Under the pieces are notes generated by a model. That model worked only from the letters and a program-made list of their open reading frames with translations, searched no databases and was not told the DNA's origin. A program made the translations under genes and the position numbers. From Dissulfurirhabdus thermomarina (GTDB taxonomy: Bacteria; Desulfobacterota; Dissulfuribacteria; Dissulfuribacterales; Dissulfurirhabdaceae), in NCBI RefSeq assembly GCF_012979235.1, contig NZ_JAATWC010000001.1:246001-310000 (forward strand): DNA of 64,000 bases, written 5' to 3'. This document shows, in pieces, positions 7,353 to 16,770 of this stretch (the stretch's first letter is position 1; each line of letters opens with the position of its first letter).

Positions 7353-8255
7353 TCAGTCCTCTTCCGCCCCCCGGCCGGAATCGTTCCGGGCCGCGAGGGC
7401 GCGGGCGTAAGTATCCCCCCGGGGAAGCCCGGTGGCAAGGGCCACCAGGGCCGCGGCGTCCCGGACCGACAGGCGCCGTCCCTCGACGAGGGCCGCGAGC
7501 AGGCGGTCCACCCCGGGCCGCGTCTCGGCCCCGGCCGCCCCGCCGGCGGGGGGCGCCCCCGCCACCGCCAGGGTGATCTCGCCGCGGATCGGCGCCGCCC
7601 GGGTCATGGCGTCCCGGATCTCGGCGAGGCTCCCGGCCAGCAGCGTCTCGTGGATCTTGGTGAGCTCCCGGCCCAGGGTGGCCGGTCGTTGCCCGCCGAG
7701 GACCTCGACGGCGTCCGCCAGCATGGCCGGCGCGCGGTGGGGGGCCTCGAAGAAGACCAGGGTCCGTGGGTCGCCGGCCAGGTCCCGGAGGGCGGCCAGC
7801 CTGGCGGGCCGCCGGGGCGGAAGGAACCCGGCGAAGACGAAGGTGTCGGCGGGGAGTCCCGCCACGCTGAGGAGCGTGGTCACCGCCGAGACACCGGGCA
7901 CCGGCCGCACCGGGAGCCCTGCCTCCAGGGCCCGGCGGACGAGGCGGCGGCCGGGGTCCGCGAGCGCCGGGGTCCCGGCGTCCGAGGCCAGGGCCACGTG
8001 GTCGCCGGCCCGGAGGCGGTCGAGGATGCCGGGGATCCGTTCCTCCTCGTTGTGCTCGTGGCAGCTCAAGAGGGGCCTTCGGAGGCCGAGGGCCGCCAGC
8101 AGCCGCCGGGTGCGGCGGGTGTCCTCGGCCACCACCAGGTCCGCGGCCCTGAGGGCCTCCACGGCCCGCCGGGTGATGTCCCCGAGGTTCCCGATGGGGG
8201 TCCCCACCACCCAGAGGGCCCCGGGGGCGGCCTTAGCGGGCGAGGCGGCGCACAT
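7353..8255 (-). CDS. rsmI: 16S rRNA (cytidine-1402-2'-O)-methyltransferase
   Basis: 300 aa tetrapyrrole-methylase-fold enzyme that modifies C1402 in the ribosomal decoding site. Motifs: VVGTPIGNLGDIT (16-28), VVAEDTRRT, SCHEHNE, LASDAGTPALADPG, PVPGVSAV and FFEAPHR, all typical. The last 60 residues contain the usual C-terminal helical region (LSVRDAAALVALATGLPRGDTYARAL). The start region overlaps the end of the phosphatidyltransferase gene by 23 bases. Confidence 0.95.
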   Translation of the reverse strand: MCAASPAKAAPGALWVVGTPIGNLGDITRRAVEALRAADLVVAEDTRRTRRLLAALGLRRPLLSCHEHNEEERIPGILDRLRAGDHVALASDAGTPALADPGRRLVRRALEAGLPVRPVPGVSAVTTLLSVAGLPADTFVFAGFLPPRRPARLAALRDLAGDPRTLVFFEAPHRAPAMLADAVEVLGGQRPATLGRELTKIHETLLAGSLAEIRDAMTRAAPIRGEITLAVAGAPPAGGAAGAETRPGVDRLLAALVEGRRLSVRDAAALVALATGLPRGDTYARALAARNDSGRGAEED

Positions 8256-8835
8256 GGAGGATGCGCTGGAGGGCCGTCGCGTGGGCGAGGACGGCGATGA
8301 GCCCCACCAGGGGCAGGATCCAGCCGGTGAGCAGGGCCGCCCCGAACAGGAGCAGCCGTTCGAACCGGGTGGCGAGCCCCACCCGGCACTCGAAGCCGAG
8401 GCCCTCGGCCCGGGCCCGGGTGTAGCTCACGAGCAGGGAGCCGGTGAGGGCCGCGAGCACCAGGGCCGCCTCCGGGAGCCCCGCCCCCGGCCGCCGCCAG
8501 AGGTAGGCGAGGAGGCCGAGGAAGAGACAGAATTCCCCGTAGCGGTCCAGGGTGGAGTCGAGGAAGGCGCCGAAACGGGTCGCCCCTCCGAACTCCCGGG
8601 CCAGGATGCCGTCCACGGCGTCCAGGGGGCCGAGGAAGAGGAGCACCAGGGCCGCGGCCGCCGGGTGTCCCAGGGCGAGCACGGCGGCGGCCGCGGCGCA
8701 GCCGGCCAGCCCCAAGAGGCTCACCCCGTTGGGCGTGACCCCCAGCCGGTGGAGGGCACGGGCCACGGGGAGGAGGAGCGGGCGGCACCGGCGGCGGCAC
8801 CAGCCGGTGAGGCCCGGGTCCGGAACGGCGCCCAT
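8233..8835 (-). CDS. CDP-alcohol phosphatidyltransferase family membrane enzyme
   Basis: 200 aa with about six hydrophobic segments. The full catalytic signature D..DG..AR........G...D...D is seen in LDAVDGILAREFGGATRFGAFLDSTLDR (split here: LDAVDGILAREF, then GAFLDSTLDR). It transfers a phosphatidyl group from CDP-diacylglycerol to an alcohol. The substrate (glycerol phosphate, inositol phosphate or another) cannot be read from the motif; the gene is not beside other lipid genes. It lies nine bases after ileS and overlaps rsmI, so it belongs to the ileS-rsmI-kdsB transcript. Confidence 0.8.
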   Translation of the reverse strand: MGAVPDPGLTGWCRRRCRPLLLPVARALHRLGVTPNGVSLLGLAGCAAAAAVLALGHPAAAALVLLFLGPLDAVDGILAREFGGATRFGAFLDSTLDRYGEFCLFLGLLAYLWRRPGAGLPEAALVLAALTGSLLVSYTRARAEGLGFECRVGLATRFERLLLFGAALLTGWILPLVGLIAVLAHATALQRILHVRRLAR

Positions 8836-8844
8836 CCGCCCGGC

Positions 8845-11679
8845 TCAGCCGGCTTCCGGGGGCGCCAGCTCCGCCAGCACCCCGGCACAGCGGCCGCAGA
8901 CCTCGGGATGGGCCGGGTCGGCGCCGAGGTCGGTCCGCCAGGTCCAGCACCGCGGGCACTTTTCGCCCGGGGCGGGCCTCACCTGGACCTCGAGGCCGGG
9001 GATCGCCTCGCTCTTCCAGACGGGGCCGAGGGCCGGGTCGAGGGCGTCCGCCGGCTCCAGGGCGGAAACCAGGGTCACGGTCTCGAGGAGGGCCCGATGC
9101 TCCCGGACGAAGGCGTCGAACTCGCCGGGGGCCCGCACGCGGACTCCGGCGTCCAGGGCGAGGCCGATGCGCTTTTCCGTGCGGGCGAGTTCCAGGGCCT
9201 TGGTGAACTCGGCCCGCAGCGCCCAGACCCGTTCCCAGTGGGCCTCGAAGCCGTCTGGGAGGGGGAGTTCCGGGGGGTCCGGGAAGGGGGCGAGGAAGAC
9301 GCTTTCTGCGCGGTCGGCCGCCCCGGGGAGATGGCCCCAGGCCTCTTCGGCGGTGAAGGAGAGGATGGGGGCCATGAGGCACAGGAGGTCCGCGGCGATG
9401 CGGTGGAGGGCCGTCTGGGCCGAGCGCCGGAGACGGCCGCCGGGCAGCTCGCAGTAGAGCCGGTCCTTCAGGATGTCGAGGTAGAGGGCGCTCAGGTCCA
9501 CCGTGCAGAACTGGTGCAGCCGGTGGAAGATCACGTGGAAGTCGTAGGTCTCGTAGGCCCGGCGCACCCGGCGGGTGAGCCCGCCCAGGCGGTGGAGGGC
9601 CCAGAGGTCCAGGGCTTCCAGCCGGTCGAAGGGGAGGGCGTCGGCGGCGGGATCGAAGTCCGCGAGGTTGCCCAGGAGGTAGCGGAGGGTGTTTCGGATC
9701 TTCCGATAGGCCTCGGTGAGGCGCTGGAGGATCTCGTCGGAGATCTTGATGTCGTCGCGGTAGTCCTCGGCAGCCACCCACAGCCGGAGGACCTCGGCGC
9801 CGTAGCGCTTGATGACGGCGTCGGGCGGGATGACGTTCCCCACGGACTTCGACATCTTCTTCCCCTCGCCGTCCACCACGAAGCCGTGGGTGAGGACCGA
9901 GCGGAAGGGGGCGCCGCGGCCGGTGGCGACGCCGGTGAGGAGCGAGCTCTGGAACCAGCCCCGGTGCTGGTCGCTGCCCTCGAGGTAGAGGTCCGCCGGG
10001 GCGGCCAGGTCCGGCCGGGCCTCGAGCACTGCGGCGTGGCTCACCCCGGAGTCGAACCAGACGTCGAGGATGTCCTCCGACTTGGCCAGCTCCGTTCCCC
10101 CGCAGGCGGGGCAGCGGGTGCCTGGCGGGGCCAGCTCCGAGGCCGGCCGGGCGAACCAGGCGTCGGCGCCCTCGCGGGCGAAGATGTCCACCAGGTGGTC
10201 GGCCACCTCCGGGGTCATGACGGGGCGGTCGCAGGCGGTGCAGGTGAGCACGGTGACCGGCACCCCCCAGGCCCGCTGGCGCGAGATGCACCAGTCGGGC
10301 CGGGCCTCCACCATGCCGCGGATGCGGTTCTTGCCCCAGCCCGGGATCCACGTGACCCCCTCGATGGCCTCGAGGGCGTCCTTCCGGAGCCCCTTGGCCT
10401 CCATGGAGATGAACCACTGGGGGGTGGCGCGGAAGATGACCGGGCGCTTGCAACGCCAGCAGTGGGGATAGCTGTGGGAGAGGGTCCCCGCGGCCACCAG
10501 GCGGCCCCGCTCGCGGAGGAGGTCCACGATGGCGGCGTTGGCCTCGAAGATGTCCTGCCCGGCGAAGAGGGGGACGTCGGCGGTGAAGCGGCCGCGGTCG
10601 TCCACCGGGGAGTAGGTCTCGAGGCCGTAGCGGCGGCCCGTCTCGTAGTCTTCCGCGCCGTGGCCCGGGGCGGTGTGGACGCAGCCCGTGCCGGCGTCGA
10701 GGGTGACGTAGTCCGCCAAGACCAGCCGGCTGGGCCGATCGAGGAAGGGGTGGGCGAGTTCGAGCCCCTCGACCTCGGCGGCGTGGAAGCGGCAGAGGAC
10801 CCGGGGCGGCCCGCCTGTACGCCCGGCCTCGGCCAGGACGGCGGCCAGGCGCCCCTCGGCCACGATCCAGGTCTCCCCCTCCATCTCCACGGCCACGTAG
10901 TCGAAGTCGGGGTGGAGGGCCACGGCGAGGTTGGCCGGGAGGGTCCACGGCGTCGTGGTCCAGATCAGGACCGAGGCCGGGCCGGGGAGGGGGGCGCCGG
11001 CCAGCTCCGCCAGCCGCGCCTCCAGGGCCTGGCCCGCCGGGAACTTCACCGTGATGGAGGGGGAGGCGTGGTCGGCGTATTCCACCTCGGCCTCGGCCAG
11101 GGCGGTGACGCAGGTGGGGCACCAGTAGACGGGTTTCCGGCTGCGCACCACGTGGCCGTCGAGGAAGATCCGGCAGAACTCCCGGCAGATGGCGGCCTCG
11201 TAGTCGTAGGTCATGGTGAGGTAGGGGGCCTCCCAGTCGCCCAGGACCCCGAGGCGGCGGAACTCTTCCTTCTGGACGCGGACGAAGCGCTCGGCGTAGC
11301 GCCGGCAGGCCCGGCGCATGGAGAGGCGGTCGGTCGCGCGCTTCTTCGGCCCCAGCTCCTTCTCCACGTTGTGTTCGATGGGGAGGCCGTGGCAGTCCCA
11401 CCCCGGGACGAAGGGGGCGTCGAACCCCTGCATCTGGCGCGATTTCACGATGATGTCCTTCAGGACCTTGTTCACCGTGTGGCCGAGGTGGAGGTGGCCG
11501 TTGGCGTAGGGCGGCCCGTCGTGCAGGATGAACCGCGGCCGGCCGCGGCCCTGTTCCCTGAGCCTCCGGTAGAGGCCCGTCTCTTCCCAGCGCCGGAGCA
11601 TCTCGGGCTCGCGCTGGGCGAGGTTCGCCTTCATGGGGAATCCGGTCCGGGGGAGGTTGAGGGTCTTCTTGTAGTCCAT
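8845..11679 (-). CDS. ileS: Isoleucyl-tRNA synthetase
   Basis: 944 aa, the normal bacterial length. Class I catalytic motifs: the HIGH box as GHLHLGH within [12 protein letters not shown] (about 57-68) and the KMSKS box as KKMSKSVGN (about 606-614). The large editing domain lies between them ([10 protein letters not shown] and [10 protein letters not shown]). The C-terminal zinc finger CPRCW...CGRC (about 905-930) is present, marking the bacterial IleS1 type rather than the mupirocin-resistant eukaryote-like type. It is the first gene of a reverse-strand unit continuing into the phosphatidyltransferase, rsmI and kdsB. Confidence 0.97.
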   Translation of the reverse strand: MDYKKTLNLPRTGFPMKANLAQREPEMLRRWEETGLYRRLREQGRGRPRFILHDGPPYANGHLHLGHTVNKVLKDIIVKSRQMQGFDAPFVPGWDCHGLPIEHNVEKELGPKKRATDRLSMRRACRRYAERFVRVQKEEFRRLGVLGDWEAPYLTMTYDYEAAICREFCRIFLDGHVVRSRKPVYWCPTCVTALAEAEVEYADHASPSITVKFPAGQALEARLAELAGAPLPGPASVLIWTTTPWTLPANLAVALHPDFDYVAVEMEGETWIVAEGRLAAVLAEAGRTGGPPRVLCRFHAAEVEGLELAHPFLDRPSRLVLADYVTLDAGTGCVHTAPGHGAEDYETGRRYGLETYSPVDDRGRFTADVPLFAGQDIFEANAAIVDLLRERGRLVAAGTLSHSYPHCWRCKRPVIFRATPQWFISMEAKGLRKDALEAIEGVTWIPGWGKNRIRGMVEARPDWCISRQRAWGVPVTVLTCTACDRPVMTPEVADHLVDIFAREGADAWFARPASELAPPGTRCPACGGTELAKSEDILDVWFDSGVSHAAVLEARPDLAAPADLYLEGSDQHRGWFQSSLLTGVATGRGAPFRSVLTHGFVVDGEGKKMSKSVGNVIPPDAVIKRYGAEVLRLWVAAEDYRDDIKISDEILQRLTEAYRKIRNTLRYLLGNLADFDPAADALPFDRLEALDLWALHRLGGLTRRVRRAYETYDFHVIFHRLHQFCTVDLSALYLDILKDRLYCELPGGRLRRSAQTALHRIAADLLCLMAPILSFTAEEAWGHLPGAADRAESVFLAPFPDPPELPLPDGFEAHWERVWALRAEFTKALELARTEKRIGLALDAGVRVRAPGEFDAFVREHRALLETVTLVSALEPADALDPALGPVWKSEAIPGLEVQVRPAPGEKCPRCWTWRTDLGADPAHPEVCGRCAGVLAELAPPEAG

Positions 11680-11739
11680 GTCGTCCGGGTCCTTCCGGGG
11701 TGGTTCGGGCGCCGGCCCGCGCGGGCCGCCGTGGGCGCC

Positions 11740-11768
11740 ATCTTACACCAGGGGTCCGGGCTGGGCCA
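11740..11768 (-). promoter_or_regulatory. Possible ileS promoter
   Basis: Reverse-strand TGGCCC, a 17-base spacer, then TAAGAT (11745-11740). The -10 is good and the -35 weak. It is back to back with the efp promoter. Confidence 0.4.
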
Positions 11769-11774
11769 GCACGG

Positions 11775-11803
11775 TTGAACTTTGGGGCCGGATCCACTAT
11801 AAG
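11775..11803 (+). promoter_or_regulatory. efp-epmA promoter with palindromic -10 region
   Basis: TTGAAC (11775-11780), a 17-base spacer, TATAAG (11798-11803). The -10 box lies inside a perfect short inverted repeat, CCACT-ATA-AGTGG (11794-11806). Confidence 0.6.
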
Positions 11804-11851
11804 TGGCGGGAAAAAGGGGCCGGGATCGCGCCGGCCTCCGGGAGAAGCACC

Positions 11852-12415
11852 GTGTACGATTCCTCAGATCTGCGAAAGGGCCTCAAGATCGACATCGACG
11901 GGGAACCTTACATCATCACCGAGTTCCAGTTCTCGAAGCCGGGCAAGGGCCAGGCCCTCTACCGCTGCAAGCTCAAGAACATGATCACCGGCTTCACCAT
12001 GGACCGGACCTACCGCTCCGGCGACAAGTTCAAGCCCGCCGACCTCGAGGAGGTCCGCATGCAGTACCTCTACCGCGACGGCGAGGGCTTCCACTTCATG
12101 AACACCAAGACCTACGATCAGGTCACCATGCGCGAGGAGGCCCTGGGCGAGGCCCGCAACTTCCTCATGGAGAACATGGAGGTGGACGTCCTGCTCTTCC
12201 AGGGGCAGCCCATCGACATCACCCTCCCCAACTTCGTCGAGCTCACCGTCACCCGGGCCGACCCCGGGGTCCGGGGCGACACCGCCACCGGGGCCACGAA
12301 ACCCGTCACCCTCGAGACGGGTTACGAGGTCCAGGTCCCCCTCTTCATCGAGGAGGGGGAGGTCGTCCGGATCGACACCCGCACCGGGGCCTACGTGGAG
12401 CGGGTCAAGAAGTAG
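11852..12415 (+). CDS. efp: Translation elongation factor P
   Basis: 187 aa three-domain tRNA-mimic that relieves ribosome stalling at polyproline. The loop that reaches the peptidyl-transferase centre reads SKPGKGQ, with Lys32 equivalent to the modified Lys34 of E. coli. The C-terminal domain ends TGAYVERVKK as usual. The GTG start at 11852 is chosen because GGAGAAG lies five bases upstream and YDSSDLRKG is the true family N-terminus. The stop is three bases before epmA, the enzyme that lysylates this residue. Confidence 0.96.
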   Translation: MYDSSDLRKGLKIDIDGEPYIITEFQFSKPGKGQALYRCKLKNMITGFTMDRTYRSGDKFKPADLEEVRMQYLYRDGEGFHFMNTKTYDQVTMREEALGEARNFLMENMEVDVLLFQGQPIDITLPNFVELTVTRADPGVRGDTATGATKPVTLETGYEVQVPLFIEEGEVVRIDTRTGAYVERVKK

Positions 12416-12418
12416 CGG

Positions 12419-13324
12419 GTGCGGCGGCGCCGGCTCATCCTCCGGGCCCAGGTGGTGGAGGCCCTCCGGGCCTGGTTCCGCTCCCGGGGCTTCGTCGAGG
12501 TCCAGACGCCGATCCTGGTGGGCGCCCCCGCCCCCGAGCCCGAGATCGACGCCTTCGCCGTGGCCGGGGCCGGTTACCTCGCCCCGTCCCCGGAGCTGGC
12601 CATGAAGCGGCTCCTCGCCGAGGGATTCGACCGGATCTTCCAGCTCGGCCCCGTCTTCCGGCGGGGAGAGAGGGGGGGGCGGCACCTGCCGGAGTTCACG
12701 ATGCTCGAGTGGTACCGGGCCGGGGCCGACTACCACGCCCTCATGGCCGATTGCGAGGCCGTGCTCCCGGTGGCGGCGCGGGCGGCCGGGCACCCGGGGA
12801 CGGAGGTCCACTTCGGCGGGCGGGTGGTGGACCTCGCCCCGCCCTATCCCCGGCTCCCGGTCCGGGAGGCCTTCCGGCGCTTGGCCGGGTGGGAGCCCGG
12901 GGCCGATCCCGATCCCTGGCGTTTCGACCACGACATGGTGGAGCGGGTGGAGCCCGCCCTGGACGCGGGGCGCCCGGTCTTCCTGGTGGACTACCCGGCC
13001 TCGCGGGCGGCCCTGGCCCGGCTCAAGCCCGGGGACCCGGCCGTGGCGGAGCGGGTGGAGCTCTACGCCGGCGGGCTCGAGCTCGCCAACGGTTTTTCGG
13101 AACTCACCGACCCCGCCGAGCAGCGGCGGCGGTTCGCCCGCGACCGCGAACGCCGGCGCCGGGCCGGACTCGACCCCTACCCCATGCCCGAGGCCTTCCT
13201 GGAGGCCCTCGGCGCGGTGCCGGCCTGCGCCGGCATGGCCCTCGGGGTGGACCGGCTGCTCATGCTGCTCCTCGACTGCCCGGAGATCGACGGGGTGGTG
13301 GCCTTCGCCCCGGGGGCGGCGTGA
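12419..13324 (+). CDS. epmA: EF-P lysine ligase (EpmA/GenX/PoxA)
   Basis: 301 aa paralogue of the class II LysRS catalytic domain without the anticodon-binding domain. Class II motif 2 is in FRRGERGGRHLPEFTMLEWYR, described here as FRRGE (about 80) and HLPEFTMLEWYR; motif 3 is GMALGVDRLLMLLL near the C-terminus. It attaches (R)-beta-lysine, or less efficiently alpha-lysine, to the EF-P loop lysine. The GTG start follows an in-frame stop after three bases, so no earlier start is possible. EpmB, which makes beta-lysine, is not in the window. Confidence 0.9.
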   Translation: MRRRRLILRAQVVEALRAWFRSRGFVEVQTPILVGAPAPEPEIDAFAVAGAGYLAPSPELAMKRLLAEGFDRIFQLGPVFRRGERGGRHLPEFTMLEWYRAGADYHALMADCEAVLPVAARAAGHPGTEVHFGGRVVDLAPPYPRLPVREAFRRLAGWEPGADPDPWRFDHDMVERVEPALDAGRPVFLVDYPASRAALARLKPGDPAVAERVELYAGGLELANGFSELTDPAEQRRRFARDRERRRRAGLDPYPMPEAFLEALGAVPACAGMALGVDRLLMLLLDCPEIDGVVAFAPGAA

Positions 13325-13357
13325 CCGGGCCGGGCGGCGGGGAACGGGCGTCAACCG

Positions 13358-13410
13358 ATCGGCCGGGCGGCCGATAGGGAAACCAGGGGGGCGGCGGTCC
13401 GGACCGCCGC
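13358..13410. repeat. Hairpin and perfect palindrome between epmA and cysC
   Basis: A seven-base stem-loop ATCGGCC-GGGC-GGCCGAT (13358-13375) is followed by a perfect 20-base palindrome at 13391-13410 (half-site GCGGCGGTCC). No T tract follows either. They could end epmA transcription or act as a regulator site for cysC. Confidence 0.45.
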
Positions 13411-13439
13411 GCGCCGAATCGGGCAAAGGAGCACCGCGC

Positions 13440-14057
13440 ATGAGCTTTACCATTTGGTTCACGGGTCTTTCCGGGGCAGGGAAGACCACCCTCTCCCGCC
13501 GGGTCTACCTCGAGATCCGGCGCCGGAGCCTCCGGGCGGAGCTGCTCGACGGGGACATCATCCGCTGCAACTTCAGCCAGGAGCTGGGTTTCACCCGCCG
13601 CGACCGGGACATCAACGTCCGGCGGATCGGGTTCGTCTCGTACCTGCTCACCAAGAACGACGTCATCAGCGTCGTGGCGGCCATCGCCCCCTACGCCGAG
13701 GCCCGGGCGCAGAACCGCCGCCTCATCGGGCGCTACGTGGAGGTCTTCTGCGATTGTCCCCTCGAGGTGGTGGAACGCCGAGACGTCAAGGGCCTCTACG
13801 CCCGGGCCCGGGCGGGGGAGATCCCGAACTTCACCGGCGTCTCCGACCCCTACGAACCGCCCGAGGCCCCGGAGGTGGTGGTGCGGACCGACCGGGAGAC
13901 CGTGGAGGAGAGCACCCGGAAGGTGCTCGGCTACCTGGAGGAGCAGGGCCTGCTCCCGCCCGCCGAGGCCTGCCGGCGGTGCGACTACTCCGAGGCGGAC
14001 GAGGCGGAGTGGCGCCGGAACCTCGTGGCCCTGGGCTTCGCCCGGCGGGAGGGCTAG
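13440..14057 (+). CDS. cysC: Adenylylsulfate (APS) kinase
   Basis: 205 aa. It phosphorylates APS to PAPS, the donor for sulfotransferases. P-loop GLSGAGKTT (9-17), LLDGDIIR with the APS-site Asp, GFTRRDRDINVRRIGFV, and the lid segment KGLYARARAGEIPNFTGVSDPYE are all present. The family normally ends about residue 180; here an extra tail carries CRRCDYSE and ends VALGFARREG. AAAGGAG lies ahead of the ATG. No sulfate-assimilation genes are adjacent, but a sulfotransferase is encoded at 21176 in the neighbouring glycan locus. The gene is convergent with the O-antigen ligase-like gene, seven bases away. Confidence 0.9.
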   Translation: MSFTIWFTGLSGAGKTTLSRRVYLEIRRRSLRAELLDGDIIRCNFSQELGFTRRDRDINVRRIGFVSYLLTKNDVISVVAAIAPYAEARAQNRRLIGRYVEVFCDCPLEVVERRDVKGLYARARAGEIPNFTGVSDPYEPPEAPEVVVRTDRETVEESTRKVLGYLEEQGLLPPAEACRRCDYSEADEAEWRRNLVALGFARREG

Positions 14058-14064
14058 ATCGGGC

Positions 14065-15282
14065 TCAGGCGGCCGTGCCGTTCGAAGGCCGCACCGGCGC
14101 CGCCGCCCCCACCGCGAGCCCCAGGCACCACCAGAGAAGGGTCCCCACGTGGCGGGAGAAGAAGGCGGCGTTCACCACGAAGGCCAGGAAGGGGCAGAGG
14201 GCCAGCCCCAGCAGGACGCGGCGGCGCGGATCCGCCCAGAGGCGGGCGCCGTAGGTGCGGGCCGCCCGCCAGAGGGCGTAGAGGAAGACCGCCACCGCCG
14301 GAAGCCCCGATTCCACGGCGATCTCCAGGAAGAAGTTGTGGGGGAAGGTGAGGTGGCCGGCGGCGGTAGGGGTCGGGAGCGTGGCCTGGGAGGCGTGGAT
14401 GCCCCGGCCGAGGAGGGGCGCGCTCTTGATGAACGGCCAGCTTTCCTGCCACAGGTCGATCCGGGCGTCCTTCATGCCCACCAGGCGGTGGATCCGCAGG
14501 GCCAGGAGGCGGCGGCCGGCGGCCAGGGCGGCCAGGGCGGCGGCCGAGACGGCCGCCAGGCGCCACCGCCCCCGGGGGGCCGACCGGAAGACGGGCGCCG
14601 CCAGGGCCAGGGCGGCCAGGGCGGCGATCCAGGCCGAGCGGGTCCCCGTGAGGATGACGGCGGCCAGGGTGACGGCCGCGGCCCCCGCCGCGGCCCAGGT
14701 GGCGGCCCCGCGCCGCTTTCCGGCCAGGAGGGCCAGCGCTGCCGGGAGGGCCGCCGCCAGCACCGGTGCCAGGTTGTTGGGGTTTTCGAAGGTGGCGGTG
14801 GCGCGCGGCCCGTGCAAGGGGTTCCCCATGAGGAGGTCGGTGCCGTGGGCCCACTGCCACAGGGTATCCAGGCCGAGGAGGCCGCCGATGGCGGTGAGGG
14901 TCCAGAGGGCGCGGTCGAGGGCGGCGGGGTTTCGCCGCACCCGTTCCGCCACGGCCGAGAGGGCGACGAGGCCGAGGAGGAAGGTCTTCCCCTCGCGCCA
15001 GGCGGCCGCCGGCCCCAGGGTGAGGAGCGAGGGGGCCCAGACCAGCGGGAGAAGCCAGAGCCCCCGTTCCTCGCGCAGCACCGGGAGGGGGAGGGTCCCC
15101 CGTGCGGCGTGCCACAGGAGGTAGAGGCCCGGGATCCATACGAGGAGCAGGGGGTTCGAGACCGCGCGGCCGGGCTCGGCCAGGGCGAAGGCCGCCGGGA
15201 GGGCGAGGAGGCAGAGCTCGAGGGCCGTGCCGGCCAGGACGGCCGTCCGTCGGCGGAGGGGGGTGTGGGCGGTGGTCGGCAT
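14065..15282 (-). CDS. O-antigen ligase-like (Wzy/WaaL) membrane protein
   Basis: 405 aa, strongly hydrophobic with about ten to twelve predicted membrane segments. The Wzy_C/O-antigen ligase region shows the family pattern: ATFENPNNLAP, then ILTGTRSAWIAAL, a periplasmic loop with LIDLWQESW-type and GRGIHASQA, HNFFLEIAVESGLPA and a C-terminal set of helices. Such proteins join or polymerise polysaccharide on undecaprenyl phosphate at the outer face of the inner membrane. Start ATG 15282 fits the family N-terminus but has only a weak ribosome site. It is divergent from ahcY and has a good reverse promoter. Confidence 0.75.
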   Translation of the reverse strand: MPTTAHTPLRRRTAVLAGTALELCLLALPAAFALAEPGRAVSNPLLLVWIPGLYLLWHAARGTLPLPVLREERGLWLLPLVWAPSLLTLGPAAAWREGKTFLLGLVALSAVAERVRRNPAALDRALWTLTAIGGLLGLDTLWQWAHGTDLLMGNPLHGPRATATFENPNNLAPVLAAALPAALALLAGKRRGAATWAAAGAAAVTLAAVILTGTRSAWIAALAALALAAPVFRSAPRGRWRLAAVSAAALAALAAGRRLLALRIHRLVGMKDARIDLWQESWPFIKSAPLLGRGIHASQATLPTPTAAGHLTFPHNFFLEIAVESGLPAVAVFLYALWRAARTYGARLWADPRRRVLLGLALCPFLAFVVNAAFFSRHVGTLLWWCLGLAVGAAAPVRPSNGTAA

Positions 15283-15314
15283 GGGCTGGGCGGCCGGGCG
15301 CCCCGGCCACGCCT

Positions 15315-15343
15315 TTTTTACCCCGGACGCGGCCGGGGGGCAA
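15315..15343 (-). promoter_or_regulatory. Promoter for the O-antigen ligase-like gene
   Basis: Reverse-strand TTGCCC (15343-15338), a 17-base spacer, TAAAAA (15320-15315), about 33 bases before the start codon. Confidence 0.5.
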
Positions 15344-15444
15344 CGCCGCCGGCCCCGCTGGCGGCCGCCGGCAGAATCCGGTAGTATCTGGACGACCCCG
15401 GCGGGCCGCCGGGGCGTCCATCGCCATCCACGGAGGTGCACACC

Positions 15445-16758
15445 ATGGCCGGTCAACCCGCCCGGAACGCCGAACCCGACTACAAGGTCGCCGACATCTC
15501 CCTCGCGGACTGGGGCCGCAAGGAGATCCGCATCGCCGAGAGCGAGATGCCCGGTCTCATGGCCCTCCGGGAGGAGTACCGGGGGCAGCGCCCCCTGGCC
15601 GGGGCCCGCATCGCCGGCTGCCTCCACATGACCATCCAGACCGCGGTCCTGATCGAGACCCTGCTCGAGCTCGGGGCCGAGGTCCGGTGGTCCTCGTGCA
15701 ACATCTTCTCCACCCAGGACCACGCCGCCGCGGCCATGGCCGCCCGGGGCGTCCCCGTCTTCGCCTGGAAGGGGGAGACCGAGGAGGAGTACTGGTGGTG
15801 CGTGGAGCGGACCGTCCTCGGGCCGGACGGGTGGCGCCCGAACATGCTCCTGGACGACGGGGGGGACCTGACCCAGTTCATGCACGAGAAGCACCCGGAC
15901 CTCCTCGCCGACGTCCGCGGCGTCTCCGAGGAGACCACCACCGGGGTGCACCGGCTCTACCAGATGGAACGGGAGGGACGGCTCCTGGTGCCGGCCTTCA
16001 ACGTGAACGACTCGGTCACCAAGTCCAAGTTCGACAATCTCTACGGGTGCCGGGAATCCCTCATCGACGGCATCAAGCGCGCCACCGACGTCATGATCGC
16101 CGGCAAGATCTGCGTGGTCTGCGGCTACGGCGACGTGGGCAAGGGCTGCGCCCAGGCCTTCCGGGGCATGGGGGCCACGGTCTGGGTCACCGAGGTGGAT
16201 CCTATCTGCGCCCTCCAGGCCGCCATGGAGGGTTACCGGGTGGTCACCATGGACGAGGCCGCGGACCGGGGCGACATCTTCGTGACCGCCACGGGCAACA
16301 TCCGGGTCATCACCCACGAGCACATGCGGCGGATGAAGGACCAGGCCATCGTCTGCAACATCGGGCACTTCGACGCCGAGATCGACGTGGCCTCGCTCCG
16401 GCAGTACCCGTGGGAGAACATCAAGCCCCAGGTGGACCACGTGATCTTCCCCGACGGCAAGCGGATCATCCTGCTCGCCGAGGGGCGGCTCGTCAACCTC
16501 GGCTGCGCCACGGGGCACCCGAGCTTCGTGATGTCCAACTCCTTCACCAACCAGGTCCTGGCCCAGATCGAGCTCTTCACCAACCCCGGCAAGTACGAGA
16601 AGCGGGTCTACGTGCTGCCGAAGCACCTCGACGAGAAGGTGGCCCGGCTCCACCTTCGGAAGATCGGGGCGCACCTTACGGAGCTCACCGAGGAGCAGGC
16701 GGCCTACATAGGGGTCTCCCGGAAGGGGCCCTTCAAGCCGGACTACTACCGCTACTAG
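15445..16758 (+). CDS. ahcY: S-adenosylhomocysteine hydrolase
   Basis: 437 aa. It reversibly splits SAH into adenosine and homocysteine, relieving product inhibition of methyltransferases. Motifs: [31 protein letters not shown], the NAD-binding [29 protein letters not shown] and the C-terminal KPDYYRY that contacts NAD. It contains the roughly 40-residue insert typical of most bacteria (around 145-185, in the [15 protein letters not shown] region). ATG 15445 is chosen over the GTG at 15436 because that GTG overlaps the GGAGG site (15432-15436). No SAH riboswitch could be recognised upstream. The sugar aminotransferase begins 12 bases downstream. Confidence 0.97.
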   Translation: MAGQPARNAEPDYKVADISLADWGRKEIRIAESEMPGLMALREEYRGQRPLAGARIAGCLHMTIQTAVLIETLLELGAEVRWSSCNIFSTQDHAAAAMAARGVPVFAWKGETEEEYWWCVERTVLGPDGWRPNMLLDDGGDLTQFMHEKHPDLLADVRGVSEETTTGVHRLYQMEREGRLLVPAFNVNDSVTKSKFDNLYGCRESLIDGIKRATDVMIAGKICVVCGYGDVGKGCAQAFRGMGATVWVTEVDPICALQAAMEGYRVVTMDEAADRGDIFVTATGNIRVITHEHMRRMKDQAIVCNIGHFDAEIDVASLRQYPWENIKPQVDHVIFPDGKRIILLAEGRLVNLGCATGHPSFVMSNSFTNQVLAQIELFTNPGKYEKRVYVLPKHLDEKVARLHLRKIGAHLTELTEEQAAYIGVSRKGPFKPDYYRY

Positions 16759-16770
16759 GGGCGCCCGCGG

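Noticed and set aside
7432..11778. Very long forward open frame (over 1,400 codons) opposite ileS, rsmI and the phosphatidyltransferase gene
   Set aside because: It is the antisense of clear conserved genes; in such GC-rich DNA stop codons are rare on the opposite strand. Its composition (Gly, Glu, Val, His rich) is not protein-like.
15436..15438. GTG start for ahcY nine bases upstream of the ATG
   Set aside because: It overlaps the GGAGG ribosome-binding site used by the ATG at 15445.
15343..15444. Possible SAH riboswitch ahead of ahcY
   Set aside because: The gap is GC-rich and can fold, but the conserved SAH-riboswitch core bases could not be found.
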